Positions 40,930-48,751 of a stretch of 64,000 nt of DNA are shown piece by piece. The notes beneath the pieces are model-generated. The model was given only the letters and a program-made list of their open reading frames with translations, was not told where the DNA came from and ran no database searches. The stretch is taken from positions 62,001 to 126,000 of the forward strand of contig NZ_VJNO01000014.1 of assembly GCF_007096885.1 (NCBI RefSeq), in the 5' to 3' direction. Position 1 is the stretch's first letter. Each line of letters opens with the position of its first letter. Source of the stretch: Streptomyces sp. 130. Its GTDB lineage: Bacteria > Actinomycetota > Actinomycetes > Streptomycetales > Streptomycetaceae. A program made the position numbers and the translations under genes.

Positions 40930-41663
40930 CGGGCCGCCTCCGCCACGCCGTCCTCGGCCGCGCCGTCCTCCAGCGCGGGCACCAGGAGTTCGCTGCCCGG
41001 GGGCAGGTGCATGGGGTCGTCGATGCCGTTCGCCTCGGCGATCGTGCGCCAGGCCGTGGCGTCGCCGTACTCCCGCCAGGCGAGCAGCGGCAGGCTGTCC
41101 CCCGCGACGACCGTGTGCGTGCGCCGCGCCTCCCGCGAGCCGGACGTCGGGTTCTGCCCGGCCGGGTCGACGCTCGCCTCCTCGATGGACAGCGAGCAGG
41201 TGGCGCGCAGCGGCTTCCCGTCCACGTCGAACAGCGTGTACGAGACGGAGAGGCTGGACAGCACCCCGTCGAACGACGTCGTCCGCGAGGTCCCCCAGTC
41301 GAACCGCACCCAGGGGCTCGACGGCTTCTTCCGCCCCAGGCTGCTCGGCGTCGGCACGCAGGCGGTCATCAGCTGCTCGACCGCCCTCTCCACGGAGTTG
41401 TCGTGGGTGGCGGTGGCGTCCAGGAACACGTCGAGCGACAGCGAGCGGGGCCCGCTGCCCACGAACTCGGGCAGCGCGGACTCGCCCGCCGTGCGGGACG
41501 GGGTGCGGCGCCACTCGGTGGACTTGCGCAGCGAGAGCGTCGCCGGGTTGAACTGGAGCGTCAGCCGGGCGAGGGTCCCGCCCGGCTTGGCGCCGACGTC
41601 CGACGGCGGCTCCATGATGGTCAGCTGTGCGCGGGCACGGCTCGTGCGGGCTGCGGCTGGCAC
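40926..41663 (-). CDS. CIS baseplate LysM-domain protein
   Basis: A 245-residue protein with an N-terminal tube/baseplate adaptor region (LTLQFNPATLSLRKSTEWRR in parts, LSLDVFLDAT) and a C-terminal LysM module (about 183-232: HTVVAGDSLPLLAWREYGDA, WRTIAEANGIDDP). Such gp53-like proteins link the inner tube to the spike hub. Position between the tube-like and VgrG genes agrees. Stop overlaps the VgrG start. Confidence 0.9.
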   Translation of the reverse strand: MPAAARTSRARAQLTIMEPPSDVGAKPGGTLARLTLQFNPATLSLRKSTEWRRTPSRTAGESALPEFVGSGPRSLSLDVFLDATATHDNSVERAVEQLMTACVPTPSSLGRKKPSSPWVRFDWGTSRTTSFDGVLSSLSVSYTLFDVDGKPLRATCSLSIEEASVDPAGQNPTSGSREARRTHTVVAGDSLPLLAWREYGDATAWRTIAEANGIDDPMHLPPGSELLVPALEDGAAEDGVAEAAR

Positions 41664-41700
41664 GGGGTCCCTCCTTCCTTGACGCGGTCTCGGCGGCCCG

Positions 41701-42126
41701 TCACGACGGCACCAGCCCCTCGTGCGCGATCTCCAGCGTCTCGACGGCCGCCTGGGAGCTGGCCGGGTCGAAGGACGGCCCCTGCCAGCGGACCGGGACG
41801 ATCCCCTGCACCTGCCAGCTGACGATCCGGCTGAGGTTCGGACGCAGGGCGACGATCTCGCCGTCCTTGCGTTCGACGCGCTGCGTCGTCTCGTTCAGCC
41901 AGCGCGCGATCTTGAGCGTGTCGGCGGTGACCGGGCGGGTCAGCGTGATGTTGGTCCAGGTGATCCGCCCCGGCAGCTGCCAGGTGTACCCGTTGTTCCC
42001 GCCCTCCGCGTACTGCTCGATCTCCACTTCGGCGCCCAGGCCGGAGCAGGTGTGGAACGCGCCGAGGTCGCTCCCGCCGATGGTGAGCTTGAAGAACACG
42101 CTCGTCGCGAAGATGTTGTCCGTCAT
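41701..42126 (-). CDS. CIS tube-like protein (tube initiator type)
   Basis: A 141-residue gp19/Hcp-type tail tube protein: FFKLTIGGSDLGAFHTCSGL, YTWQLPGRITWTNITLTRPV in parts, and the closing AAVETLEIAHEGL. It is clearly a homologue of the main tube gene at 46251-46691 but separated from it by the long repeat gene and sits next to the LysM gene. In other eCIS the second and third tube proteins at this position start the tube on the baseplate. Confidence 0.9.
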   Translation of the reverse strand: MTDNIFATSVFFKLTIGGSDLGAFHTCSGLGAEVEIEQYAEGGNNGYTWQLPGRITWTNITLTRPVTADTLKIARWLNETTQRVERKDGEIVALRPNLSRIVSWQVQGIVPVRWQGPSFDPASSQAAVETLEIAHEGLVPS

Positions 42127-42156
42127 CCGTTGCTTTCCTTCTCAGCGCTGTGCTGG

Positions 42157-45100
42157 TCAGCGGCGGCCGTCGTACGGACGTCCGGAACGTTCGCGGCCCC
42201 GCCGCAGGTCGGCCCGGAGGAGCCGGGCGACGGGGTCGATGAGGCGTCGGGCCAGGTCTTCGACGTCCACGTCGGCCTCGGCGGGCGCGGCGGGCGCGGC
42301 GGGCCGTGCGGGCGCCGGGCGCTGGGCGGGCTGCCGCTGGACGACGGTCACCGGCACGCCGGCGAGACCGGCCTGGGCGACGGCGCGCTGGACGGCTTGC
42401 GCGTGCGCCTGACCGTTCGCCTGCGCGGGCGGTGACTGGGCGGTCCCGGGGGCGGACGGCCGGGGGGCGCCGGGGGCGCCCGCCTCCGGCCCGGCCCCCG
42501 CGACGGGGGCGCCCGCCTCCGCCACGACCGGCATCGCCAGGCGCTGCACCGGCACGACCGGTCCGCCCGGGCGGGCGGTGCCTGGCGGGTCCGGGCGGAC
42601 GGCGGCGGCCTGGGGCACCACCGGCTCCTGCGGCGCGGCGGACCGGGCCGGGAGCGGCGCGTGCGGGCGGGGCGGGGCGACCGGGTCGGCGGCCACCCGC
42701 TGGACGACGGGCCCGGCTTGCGCACTCGGGGCGTCGCGCCGCCAGGTGGCCGGTACGACGGGCCGGGTGGTCACGGCGGACGGACGGGCGGTGAACCCTT
42801 CGGCCGCCCCGGTCCGCACGGCGAGCGTCCGCCCGGTGAGCAGGGCACGGGCCCGCTGCACGGGAGCGGGCCGGGCCGCGCGACGCGAGGGGACGGGGCG
42901 GACGCGGACGGGGGCCGGCTGCCCGGCGGGCGGTTGCCCGGCGGGCGCGGTCCGCAGGGGCATCGCGGGGGGTGCGGCGGGACCGGGGCGCGCCCGGCGC
43001 GCGGCGTCGCTCGCGGTGCCGGCGGTGGGCGGGAGGGCGGACAGGGGCGCGCCGAGCCCGCCCCGGGTGCGGGCGTGGGAGCCGGGGCCGGCGGGCGCGG
43101 GGTGCGCCGGACCGGTGGTGGGCTGCGCGGGGGTGACGCCGTCCGGCGTCTGCCGCTGGACCACGGGCAGCGCGGGGCCGCCCGCGACCCGGTGGGCCGG
43201 CGCGAAGGGGGCGGCCTCTGCGGGGAGTTCGCGGAGCGGCTTGCCCAGGGTAGGCCGGGCGGCGCCTCGGGGGGCCGCGGGTGCGCCCGGGGCGGGGCGG
43301 GGCGGGTGCACGCCGGCGGACGCGTCCGCCTGGCGCTGGACGGCGGGCAGGGCGGGGGCGGACCCGTCCGCCTGGCGCTGCACCACGGGGAGCGCGGGCC
43401 CGTCCGGCGCACCCGGAGTGCCGGACGCGTCCGCCTGGCGCTGGACCACCGGCAGGCCGGGAAGGGCTGCGGACGGCTGCCCGTCCGGGGCAGGGCGTAC
43501 GGAGGGACCACCCGCCGGCCCGGCGGGCGCGGCCGGGTTCGCCACGGGCGGCTGCCCGCCCAACGTCGGGCGCACGGACGGACCGCCCCCCGAACCGATG
43601 GACGCGGACGCGTCCGATTCCCGCCGCACCACCGGCAGAGCGGGCCCGGCCGGGGCACCCGGCGCGGGCCGCTCCCGGGCGACCGGCGCGTCCGCCTGAC
43701 GCTGGACCACCGGCAGAGCGGGCCCCGCCTGGGCACCCGCCTCCCCGGCGGCCCGGGCGCCCGGCGCCGGGCTCACGGCCGGACCGGCCGCCGGTCCGGC
43801 GGGGGCCTCCACCTGGCGCTGCACCACCGGCAGCGCAGGCCCCGCCGGCGTAACGGACGCGTCCGCTTGCCGCTGTACCGCCGGCAGTTCGGGCGCGGCC
43901 GGATTCGCCACGGGCGGCTGCCCGCCCAACGTCGGGCGCACGGACGGACCGCCCCCCGAACCGGTGGACGCGGACGCGTCCGATTCCCGCCGAACCACCG
44001 GCAGAGCGGGCCCCGCCGGGGCACCCGCCTCTCCGGCGGGGGCCGACCCGTCCGTCACGCGCTGCACCACCGGCAGGGCGGGGCCGGACGCCTCGGCCGC
44101 CGGGCCCGCAGGGCCGCCCGCGCGGGGCAGTCCCCCCGCGGGCCCGGCCGACCCCGGCCCCGCCCCAGGCACGGCGGACGTGTCCGCCCGACGCTGCACC
44201 CCCGCCAGTCCAGGCCCGACCGGCGCCGCCACGGGCGGCTGCGCGTCCAGGGTCGGGCGCACGGACGGACCGGCCGCCGGACCGGCAGGCGCGGACCCAT
44301 CCGTCACGCGCTGAACCACCGGCAGAGCGGGCCCCACCGGGGCACCCGCCTCTCCGCCAGCCCGGCCGCCCGGCGCCGGGCTCACCGCCGAACCGGCCGC
44401 CGGTCCTGCAGGCGCAGACCCGTCCGTCATGCGCTGAACCACCGGCAGGGCGGGGCCGGACGGCTCAGCAACCGGGCCCGAAGGGCCGCCCCCGAAGGGC
44501 AGTTCACCCGACGGCCCGGCCGACCCCGGCCCTACCCCAGGCACGGCGGACGTGTCCGCCCGACGCTGCACCCCCGCCAGTCCAGGCCCGACCGGCGCCG
44601 CCACGGGCGGCTGCGCGTCCAGAGTCGGGCGCACGGACGGACCGGCCGCCGGACCGGCAGGCGCGGACCCGTCCGACGCGCGCTGCACCACCGGCAGAGC
44701 CGGGCCGGACGGCCCGGCACCCGAGCCCGAAGGGCCGCCCCCGAAGGGCAGCTCACCCGACGGCCCGGCCGACCCCGGCCCTACCCCGGGCACGGCGGAC
44801 GTGTCCGCCCGACGCTGCACCACCGGCAGGGCCGGTCCCTCGGCGGAGGACGGCTCGTCCGCCTGGCGCCGCACCTCCGTGTCGGCCCCGGGCGGCAGCG
44901 CGCCCATGGGCTCGCCGAGACCAGGGCGTACCGGCACCGCCGTGGAGGCGACGGCCGACACCGTGCGGGGAGCCGTCGCCGGGCGGCGGGCGACGATCAG
45001 CGGGGGCGCCGTGCGGCGGGCGCGTACCGGTGCGGGGGGCATCTGCGGCGACGCGGACCGCTCACCGCCACCGGACGCGGTACCGGCCACGGCCGGGACC

Positions 45101-45606
45101 ACGCGCCTGGGCACGCCCGTGCTCCGGCCCGCCCGGGCCACCGGCGCCGAAGGCGCCAAGGGCGCCATGGGCGCAGCCGGGGCCCGGTCCGCCGGGGCGG
45201 CCTCCCCCTCACCCGGCGCCGAAGGCGCCACCGGCGCCACCGCCCGCAACACCAGCGGCGCCCCCGAGGGCGCGGTGCGCGGCCTCCCCGGGGTCGCGGT
45301 CACGCCGTGCACCCGCCCCACCGGGGCCGACGGCAGCACCGCGTGGCCGAGGTCGCCGTCGCTGTAGGCGACGTTCTGCCAGGACGCCAGGCCGGACCGG
45401 AAGCGCAGGCCGTCGCTGACGCCGATCGAGGACCGGGCGACGGTCACCACCGGCGGTGCGACGCGGCGCCAGCCGCCGTCCCAGTCCGCGCGGGGGTGCG
45501 CGGAGGCGGCGGCCACCCCGGGGACGGCACCGGGCTCCGGCGCCCGGTCCGCCGCCTCGGAGGCGCCCGCCACCGGACGCTTCCGGAACCAGCCCCTCAA
45601 CTCCAC
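42157..45606 (-). CDS. Giant PVVQR-repeat disordered protein of the CIS operon
   Basis: A 1149-residue protein, almost wholly Ala/Pro/Gly-rich and probably disordered between a short structured N-terminus (ELRGWFRKRP, then SSIGVSDGLRFRSGLASWQN) and a helical C-terminus (DVDVEDLARRLIDPVARLLR, ending RPYDGRR). It carries about 20 copies of a VQR motif, most as GPALPVVQR followed by xADxS and spaced 30-60 residues, two of them degraded to VVRR. It is co-transcribed with tube, baseplate and sheath genes, so it belongs to the particle or its loading. It is not an obvious tape measure (no coiled coil). Long near-identical DNA repeats suggest its length varies among strains. Confidence 0.75.
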   Translation of the reverse strand: MELRGWFRKRPVAGASEAADRAPEPGAVPGVAAASAHPRADWDGGWRRVAPPVVTVARSSIGVSDGLRFRSGLASWQNVAYSDGDLGHAVLPSAPVGRVHGVTATPGRPRTAPSGAPLVLRAVAPVAPSAPGEGEAAPADRAPAAPMAPLAPSAPVARAGRSTGVPRRVVPAVAGTASGGGERSASPQMPPAPVRARRTAPPLIVARRPATAPRTVSAVASTAVPVRPGLGEPMGALPPGADTEVRRQADEPSSAEGPALPVVQRRADTSAVPGVGPGSAGPSGELPFGGGPSGSGAGPSGPALPVVQRASDGSAPAGPAAGPSVRPTLDAQPPVAAPVGPGLAGVQRRADTSAVPGVGPGSAGPSGELPFGGGPSGPVAEPSGPALPVVQRMTDGSAPAGPAAGSAVSPAPGGRAGGEAGAPVGPALPVVQRVTDGSAPAGPAAGPSVRPTLDAQPPVAAPVGPGLAGVQRRADTSAVPGAGPGSAGPAGGLPRAGGPAGPAAEASGPALPVVQRVTDGSAPAGEAGAPAGPALPVVRRESDASASTGSGGGPSVRPTLGGQPPVANPAAPELPAVQRQADASVTPAGPALPVVQRQVEAPAGPAAGPAVSPAPGARAAGEAGAQAGPALPVVQRQADAPVARERPAPGAPAGPALPVVRRESDASASIGSGGGPSVRPTLGGQPPVANPAAPAGPAGGPSVRPAPDGQPSAALPGLPVVQRQADASGTPGAPDGPALPVVQRQADGSAPALPAVQRQADASAGVHPPRPAPGAPAAPRGAARPTLGKPLRELPAEAAPFAPAHRVAGGPALPVVQRQTPDGVTPAQPTTGPAHPAPAGPGSHARTRGGLGAPLSALPPTAGTASDAARRARPGPAAPPAMPLRTAPAGQPPAGQPAPVRVRPVPSRRAARPAPVQRARALLTGRTLAVRTGAAEGFTARPSAVTTRPVVPATWRRDAPSAQAGPVVQRVAADPVAPPRPHAPLPARSAAPQEPVVPQAAAVRPDPPGTARPGGPVVPVQRLAMPVVAEAGAPVAGAGPEAGAPGAPRPSAPGTAQSPPAQANGQAHAQAVQRAVAQAGLAGVPVTVVQRQPAQRPAPARPAAPAAPAEADVDVEDLARRLIDPVARLLRADLRRGRERSGRPYDGRR
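43541..44870. repeat. Long internal direct repeats within the PVVQR gene
   Basis: Large blocks recur nearly unchanged. One begins gccacgggcg at 43541 and returns at 43907 (about 110 bp alike). Another begins acggcggacg at 44171 and returns at 44543 (about 150 bp alike) and, in part, at 44792. These units encode the LPVVQR-xADxS modules and are good substrates for unequal crossing-over. Confidence 0.85.
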
Positions 45607-45610
45607 GCCC

Positions 45611-45769
45611 TCACCCGCTCTCGTTCACGCGGGTGTTGATCCGCGCTATCTCCCTCACCCATTCCTGCCGCTCACCGTGTGTGAGGTCGAGGATCTCCTC
45701 GCGCTGCCAGTGGAAGTGGTAGGCGATGTACGCGATCTCCTCCCGCAGCCGGGAAGGCGCGTACGTCAC
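45611..45769 (-). CDS. Small conserved CIS protein (DUF6760-like)
   Basis: A 52-residue protein (EEIAYIAYHFHWQREEILDL, then HGERQEWVREIARIN) too short for most gene callers. Similar EEVAYVAYHFHW small proteins recur in eCIS and phage-tail-like operons between the tube-associated protein and baseplate genes. GTG start overlaps the upstream stop (GTGA). It probably acts in tube or sheath assembly; role unknown. Confidence 0.82.
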   Translation of the reverse strand: MTYAPSRLREEIAYIAYHFHWQREEILDLTHGERQEWVREIARINTRVNESG

Positions 45770-46254
45770 GATTCCCCCAGGCGCTCACCCGACAGGTCAA
45801 CCTCGAACGAGCCCTGGCACAGCGGACAGGTGACCGCCGCGTGGGTGTGGCCCTCGCTGTTGATGCGGCGGTAGAAGTCCTGGAGGAACGCCACATCGGT
45901 CGCGTACATCCGCTCGACCACCCCGGCGTGCACATCGGTGATCGTGCCGAGGCGGGTGATGACCTGGCTGAGGAGCACCACGCTCAGGTACGCGGGGTTC
46001 TCCTTGACCCGGAGGTCGATCTGCGGACGCAGTTCGTCGCGGGCGGTGGCCAGCCGCATGGTCCCGGTCCGGTGGGTCCGGCCCTCGTCGTCCACGTAAC
46101 CGCGCGGCAGCTCGAAGTCGAACTCGTCGGGCCGGCGGGCGGCCGGGGGCGGCGCCGGGGCGGGGGCCGGGGCCTCGGTCGGCGCCGGCGCGGCGGCGGC
46201 GAGGCTGTCCAGGACCTCCTCGAGACCGCCGCCGGAAACGGTCCTGCGCCTCAT
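45766..46254 (-). CDS. CIS tube-associated assembly protein
   Basis: A 162-residue protein: Pro/Ala-rich N-terminal part (about 20-45), then a conserved domain with FELPRGYVDDEGRTHRTGTM, AYLSVVLLSQVITRLGTI and FYRRINSEGHTH. A terminal CPLCQG knuckle may bind a metal together with the histidines before it. Proteins of this type follow the tube gene in many eCIS and contractile phage tails and are thought to help tail assembly. The ATG at 46254 overlaps the tube stop and the stop overlaps the next GTG. Confidence 0.82.
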   Translation of the reverse strand: MRRRTVSGGGLEEVLDSLAAAAPAPTEAPAPAPAPPPAARRPDEFDFELPRGYVDDEGRTHRTGTMRLATARDELRPQIDLRVKENPAYLSVVLLSQVITRLGTITDVHAGVVERMYATDVAFLQDFYRRINSEGHTHAAVTCPLCQGSFEVDLSGERLGES

Positions 46255-46691
46255 TCGACCACGATCTCCTCGAAGGTGATGGTGACCGTCTCGGTCGCGG
46301 CGCTGGACTCGCCGGCCTTCAGCGAGGGGCCCTCCCAGCGGCTGGCCCAGCCCTGCATCAGCTGGATGCGGCGGACGGTGTCGCCCTTGGAGTCCTTGAT
46401 CTCGATGGTGAGGTTCTGCCGCGCGGTGTCGACGGCGCCGTTGTTCAGCGTCTCCTTGATCCACTTGGTGAACTCGCTGCTCTTGTCGAGTCCCCGGGTG
46501 ATCGTCACCTCACCGGCCTGTCGCGCGCCGGGCTGCTTGCGGATGATCTGCTTGCCGGTGGAGGTCACCTGCCGGACCTCCACCACCTCCTCCTCGACGG
46601 TCAGGCCGCTGATCTCCTGGATGGACTCCACGAGATAGCCGCCGAGCTGCACGCCGAAGACGTGGGTGGAAAGAGCGTCGCCCTCTGCCAT
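46251..46691 (-). CDS. CIS inner tube protein (major, Hcp/gp19 type)
   Basis: A 146-residue tail tube protein: DALSTHVFGVQLGGYLVESI, ISGLTVEEEVVEVRQV, AGEVTITRGLDKSSEFTKW and the closing TVTITFEEIVVE. It polymerises as stacked rings inside the sheath. Located 63 nt downstream of the sheath gene on the same strand. Confidence 0.95.
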   Translation of the reverse strand: MAEGDALSTHVFGVQLGGYLVESIQEISGLTVEEEVVEVRQVTSTGKQIIRKQPGARQAGEVTITRGLDKSSEFTKWIKETLNNGAVDTARQNLTIEIKDSKGDTVRRIQLMQGWASRWEGPSLKAGESSAATETVTITFEEIVVE

Positions 46692-46754
46692 GACTGTGTG
46701 TCACCTGTTCCGTTCGTTGTCGCCTGCGGTGTTACTGCGGGAGAGGGACGGCTG

Positions 46755-48281
46755 TCACTCGTCCACGAGGCTCGTGCTGTCCGAGAACTGCGAGAGCCGG
46801 AAGACGACGAACTCCGCCGGCTTCACCGGAGCGACGCCGATCTCGCAGACGACCTGTCCGAGGTCGATGGACTCCTGCGGGTTGTTGTCCCGGTCGCACT
46901 TGACGTAGAACGCCTCTTCCGCCGTACGGCCGAAGAGCGCGCCCCGGCGCCATTCCTCGGAGAGGAACGCGGTGACGTTGCGCCGGATGCTCGACCAGAG
47001 GCGGTCGTCGTTCGGCTCGAAGACGACCCACTGGGTGCCCAGGAGGATCGACTCCTCCAGGTAGTTGAAGAGCCGACGGACGTTGAGGTAGCGCCAGGCC
47101 GGGTCGGAGGAGAGGGTGCGGGCGCCCCAGATCCGGATGCCCCGGCCGGGGAACGCGCGCACGCAGTTGACGCCGATCGGGTTGAGGAGGTCCTGCTCGC
47201 CCCGGCTCAGGCGGAGTTCGAGGTCGAGCGCGCCCCGGATGACCTCGTTGGCGGGGGCCTTGTGCACACCGCGCTCGCCGTCGCTGCGGGCCCAGACGCC
47301 GGCGACGTGGCCGCTCGGGGGCATCAGGGTCTGGCGGCCGGTGGCCGGGTCGAGGACCTTGAGCCAGGGGTAGTACACGGTCGCGTAGCGCGAGTCGTAG
47401 CCGGCGTCGTCGTTGCGCCAGGTGCGCACGCGCTGGGCGTTCATGCCGGGCGGGGTGTCCAGGACGGCGACCCGGTCGCCCATCTGCTCGCAGTGCGCGA
47501 TGAGGGCGAGCTGTACGGCCCGGACGCCCTCGTCGTCGATGTCACCGCGCTGGTGGGCGCTCATCAGGTCGGGGACGGCGACCATGGTGATCTCGTCGAT
47601 CGCCTCCAGGGCCGCGATGCCCGTACGCTCCGCCGCGTCGCCCACGTACTCGGTGGGGCCGGTCCGGCCGGTGGTGCTCGCGTCCGGCGCGGCGGGCGCG
47701 AGGGTGAGGCTCTGCTTCTCGGGGCGGGACTGCGCCGCGCCGGGCTGCTCGGTGACCTCGATGAACTTGGACTGGCGGGCCTGGGTGACGAGGTAGCCCT
47801 TGACGTTCTTGCGCACGGAGGTGTCGAAGGTCTCCACCACCTTGCCGCCCTGACGGACCAGCAGGCGGAAGCGGTCCTCCGGCGGGTTCTCGCCCTCGGC
47901 GTCGGCGACCTCGATGGAGATCCCGTCACCGGCGCCCTGGCGGGCCGCGACCAGGAAGCCGCCGATGGCCACGGAGGGGGCCGTCGCGGGCGCGGTGTCC
48001 CGGGGGGCGTCCTCGGCGGGGCCGCCGATCCGGACGATGTACGCGGCGCCGCCGCCGTTGCTGAAGAAGCCGTGGACGGCGAGCGTCAGATACGTGTCCG
48101 GGGTGAAGGTGCCGAACGTCGAAACGTACTGGTCCCAACTGGTCACCAGCGTCGGCCGGTGGAAGGGGCCGGTCTCCGCGAAGCCGACGAAGGCGGCGAC
48201 GGCGGTGCCGACACCCTCGATGGGCCGTGCTCCGGACTGCACCTCCTCCACGTAAACACCTGGGGTGAGGTACGACGGCAT
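46755..48281 (-). CDS. CIS contractile sheath protein
   Basis: A 508-residue contractile sheath protein. The N-terminus YLTPGVYVEEVQSGARPIEG and VGTAVAAFVGFAE, the central AYIVRIGG and EITMVAVPD, and the C-terminal handshake region (LFNYLEESILLGTQWVVFEP, FYVKCDRDNNPQ, VAPVKPAEFVVFRLSQF) are all standard. Only one sheath gene is present, typical of eCIS and unlike T6SS. It begins the minus-strand CIS operon, with GGAG 6 nt before the ATG. Confidence 0.97.
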   Translation of the reverse strand: MPSYLTPGVYVEEVQSGARPIEGVGTAVAAFVGFAETGPFHRPTLVTSWDQYVSTFGTFTPDTYLTLAVHGFFSNGGGAAYIVRIGGPAEDAPRDTAPATAPSVAIGGFLVAARQGAGDGISIEVADAEGENPPEDRFRLLVRQGGKVVETFDTSVRKNVKGYLVTQARQSKFIEVTEQPGAAQSRPEKQSLTLAPAAPDASTTGRTGPTEYVGDAAERTGIAALEAIDEITMVAVPDLMSAHQRGDIDDEGVRAVQLALIAHCEQMGDRVAVLDTPPGMNAQRVRTWRNDDAGYDSRYATVYYPWLKVLDPATGRQTLMPPSGHVAGVWARSDGERGVHKAPANEVIRGALDLELRLSRGEQDLLNPIGVNCVRAFPGRGIRIWGARTLSSDPAWRYLNVRRLFNYLEESILLGTQWVVFEPNDDRLWSSIRRNVTAFLSEEWRRGALFGRTAEEAFYVKCDRDNNPQESIDLGQVVCEIGVAPVKPAEFVVFRLSQFSDSTSLVDE

Positions 48282-48751
48282 GCTCGCTCCTTCGGCTGGT
48301 CAGTCGTTCGCCCGCCCAGTCTTGCCAGGGCGTGCGCGGGAGCAGTAGGTCTCAAAGTCCTGGCCGGGGGGCAGGGCGGCTGCCTTTCCGGGGCGGTGCG
48401 TCCACACACCGGACACGAGGGATTAGTTTTGGCCAGAAAGTCGCGAGCGGGTCGGTGAGATCGGCTGGATTTCTACGGGCACTCCGGGGAACCGGATGAG
48501 TGCCGATCCGCTCCGCCGAGCACGCGGCTCAGTGGTCCAGTCCATTCGTCGCGCACGGAAATGACCGGGAATCACCCGGGAAACACCGGAATTGGCCCGC
48601 TGCCCGCGCTCCGCGCATTTACGAGTCCAACCGTTCCGGGTGTGTCCGGGTGTGTGAAGGGACACACCCGGATGAACACTCGGTGGCGCATCCCCGCAGG
48701 TGAGAAACCCGTCTGTTCACATGACCGGAACGGACGGCCAGGAACCCGGCG
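48282..48751. promoter_or_regulatory. 470-nt region upstream of the CIS operon
   Basis: No gene is evident. The region must contain the promoter for the sheath-to-membrane-protein operon and the end of the Ig-like protein gene. It has AT-richer patches (around 48425 and 48470), three accgggaa-like repeats at 48565-48595 and the repeat/hairpin described at 48635-48672. I could not place convincing -10/-35 hexamers. Confidence 0.5.
48635..48672. repeat. Direct plus inverted repeat upstream of the CIS operon
   Basis: TCCGGGTGTG occurs twice in tandem (48635-48644, 48645-48654). The second copy is the left arm of an 11-bp perfect hairpin (48645-48655 with 48662-48672, 6-nt loop). It may terminate the Ig-like gene or serve as an operator. 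Confidence 0.6.

Noticed and set aside
42157..45606. Tape-measure protein
   Set aside because: No long alpha-helical or coiled-coil pattern and no hydrophobic segments; composition and the VQR repeats argue against it, although a length-setting role cannot be excluded.
42661..45639. 992-codon plus-strand frame opposite the PVVQR gene
   Set aside because: Mirror of repetitive GC-rich coding sequence; composition is almost only Arg, Gly, Ala, His and Pro, and it lacks a ribosome site.
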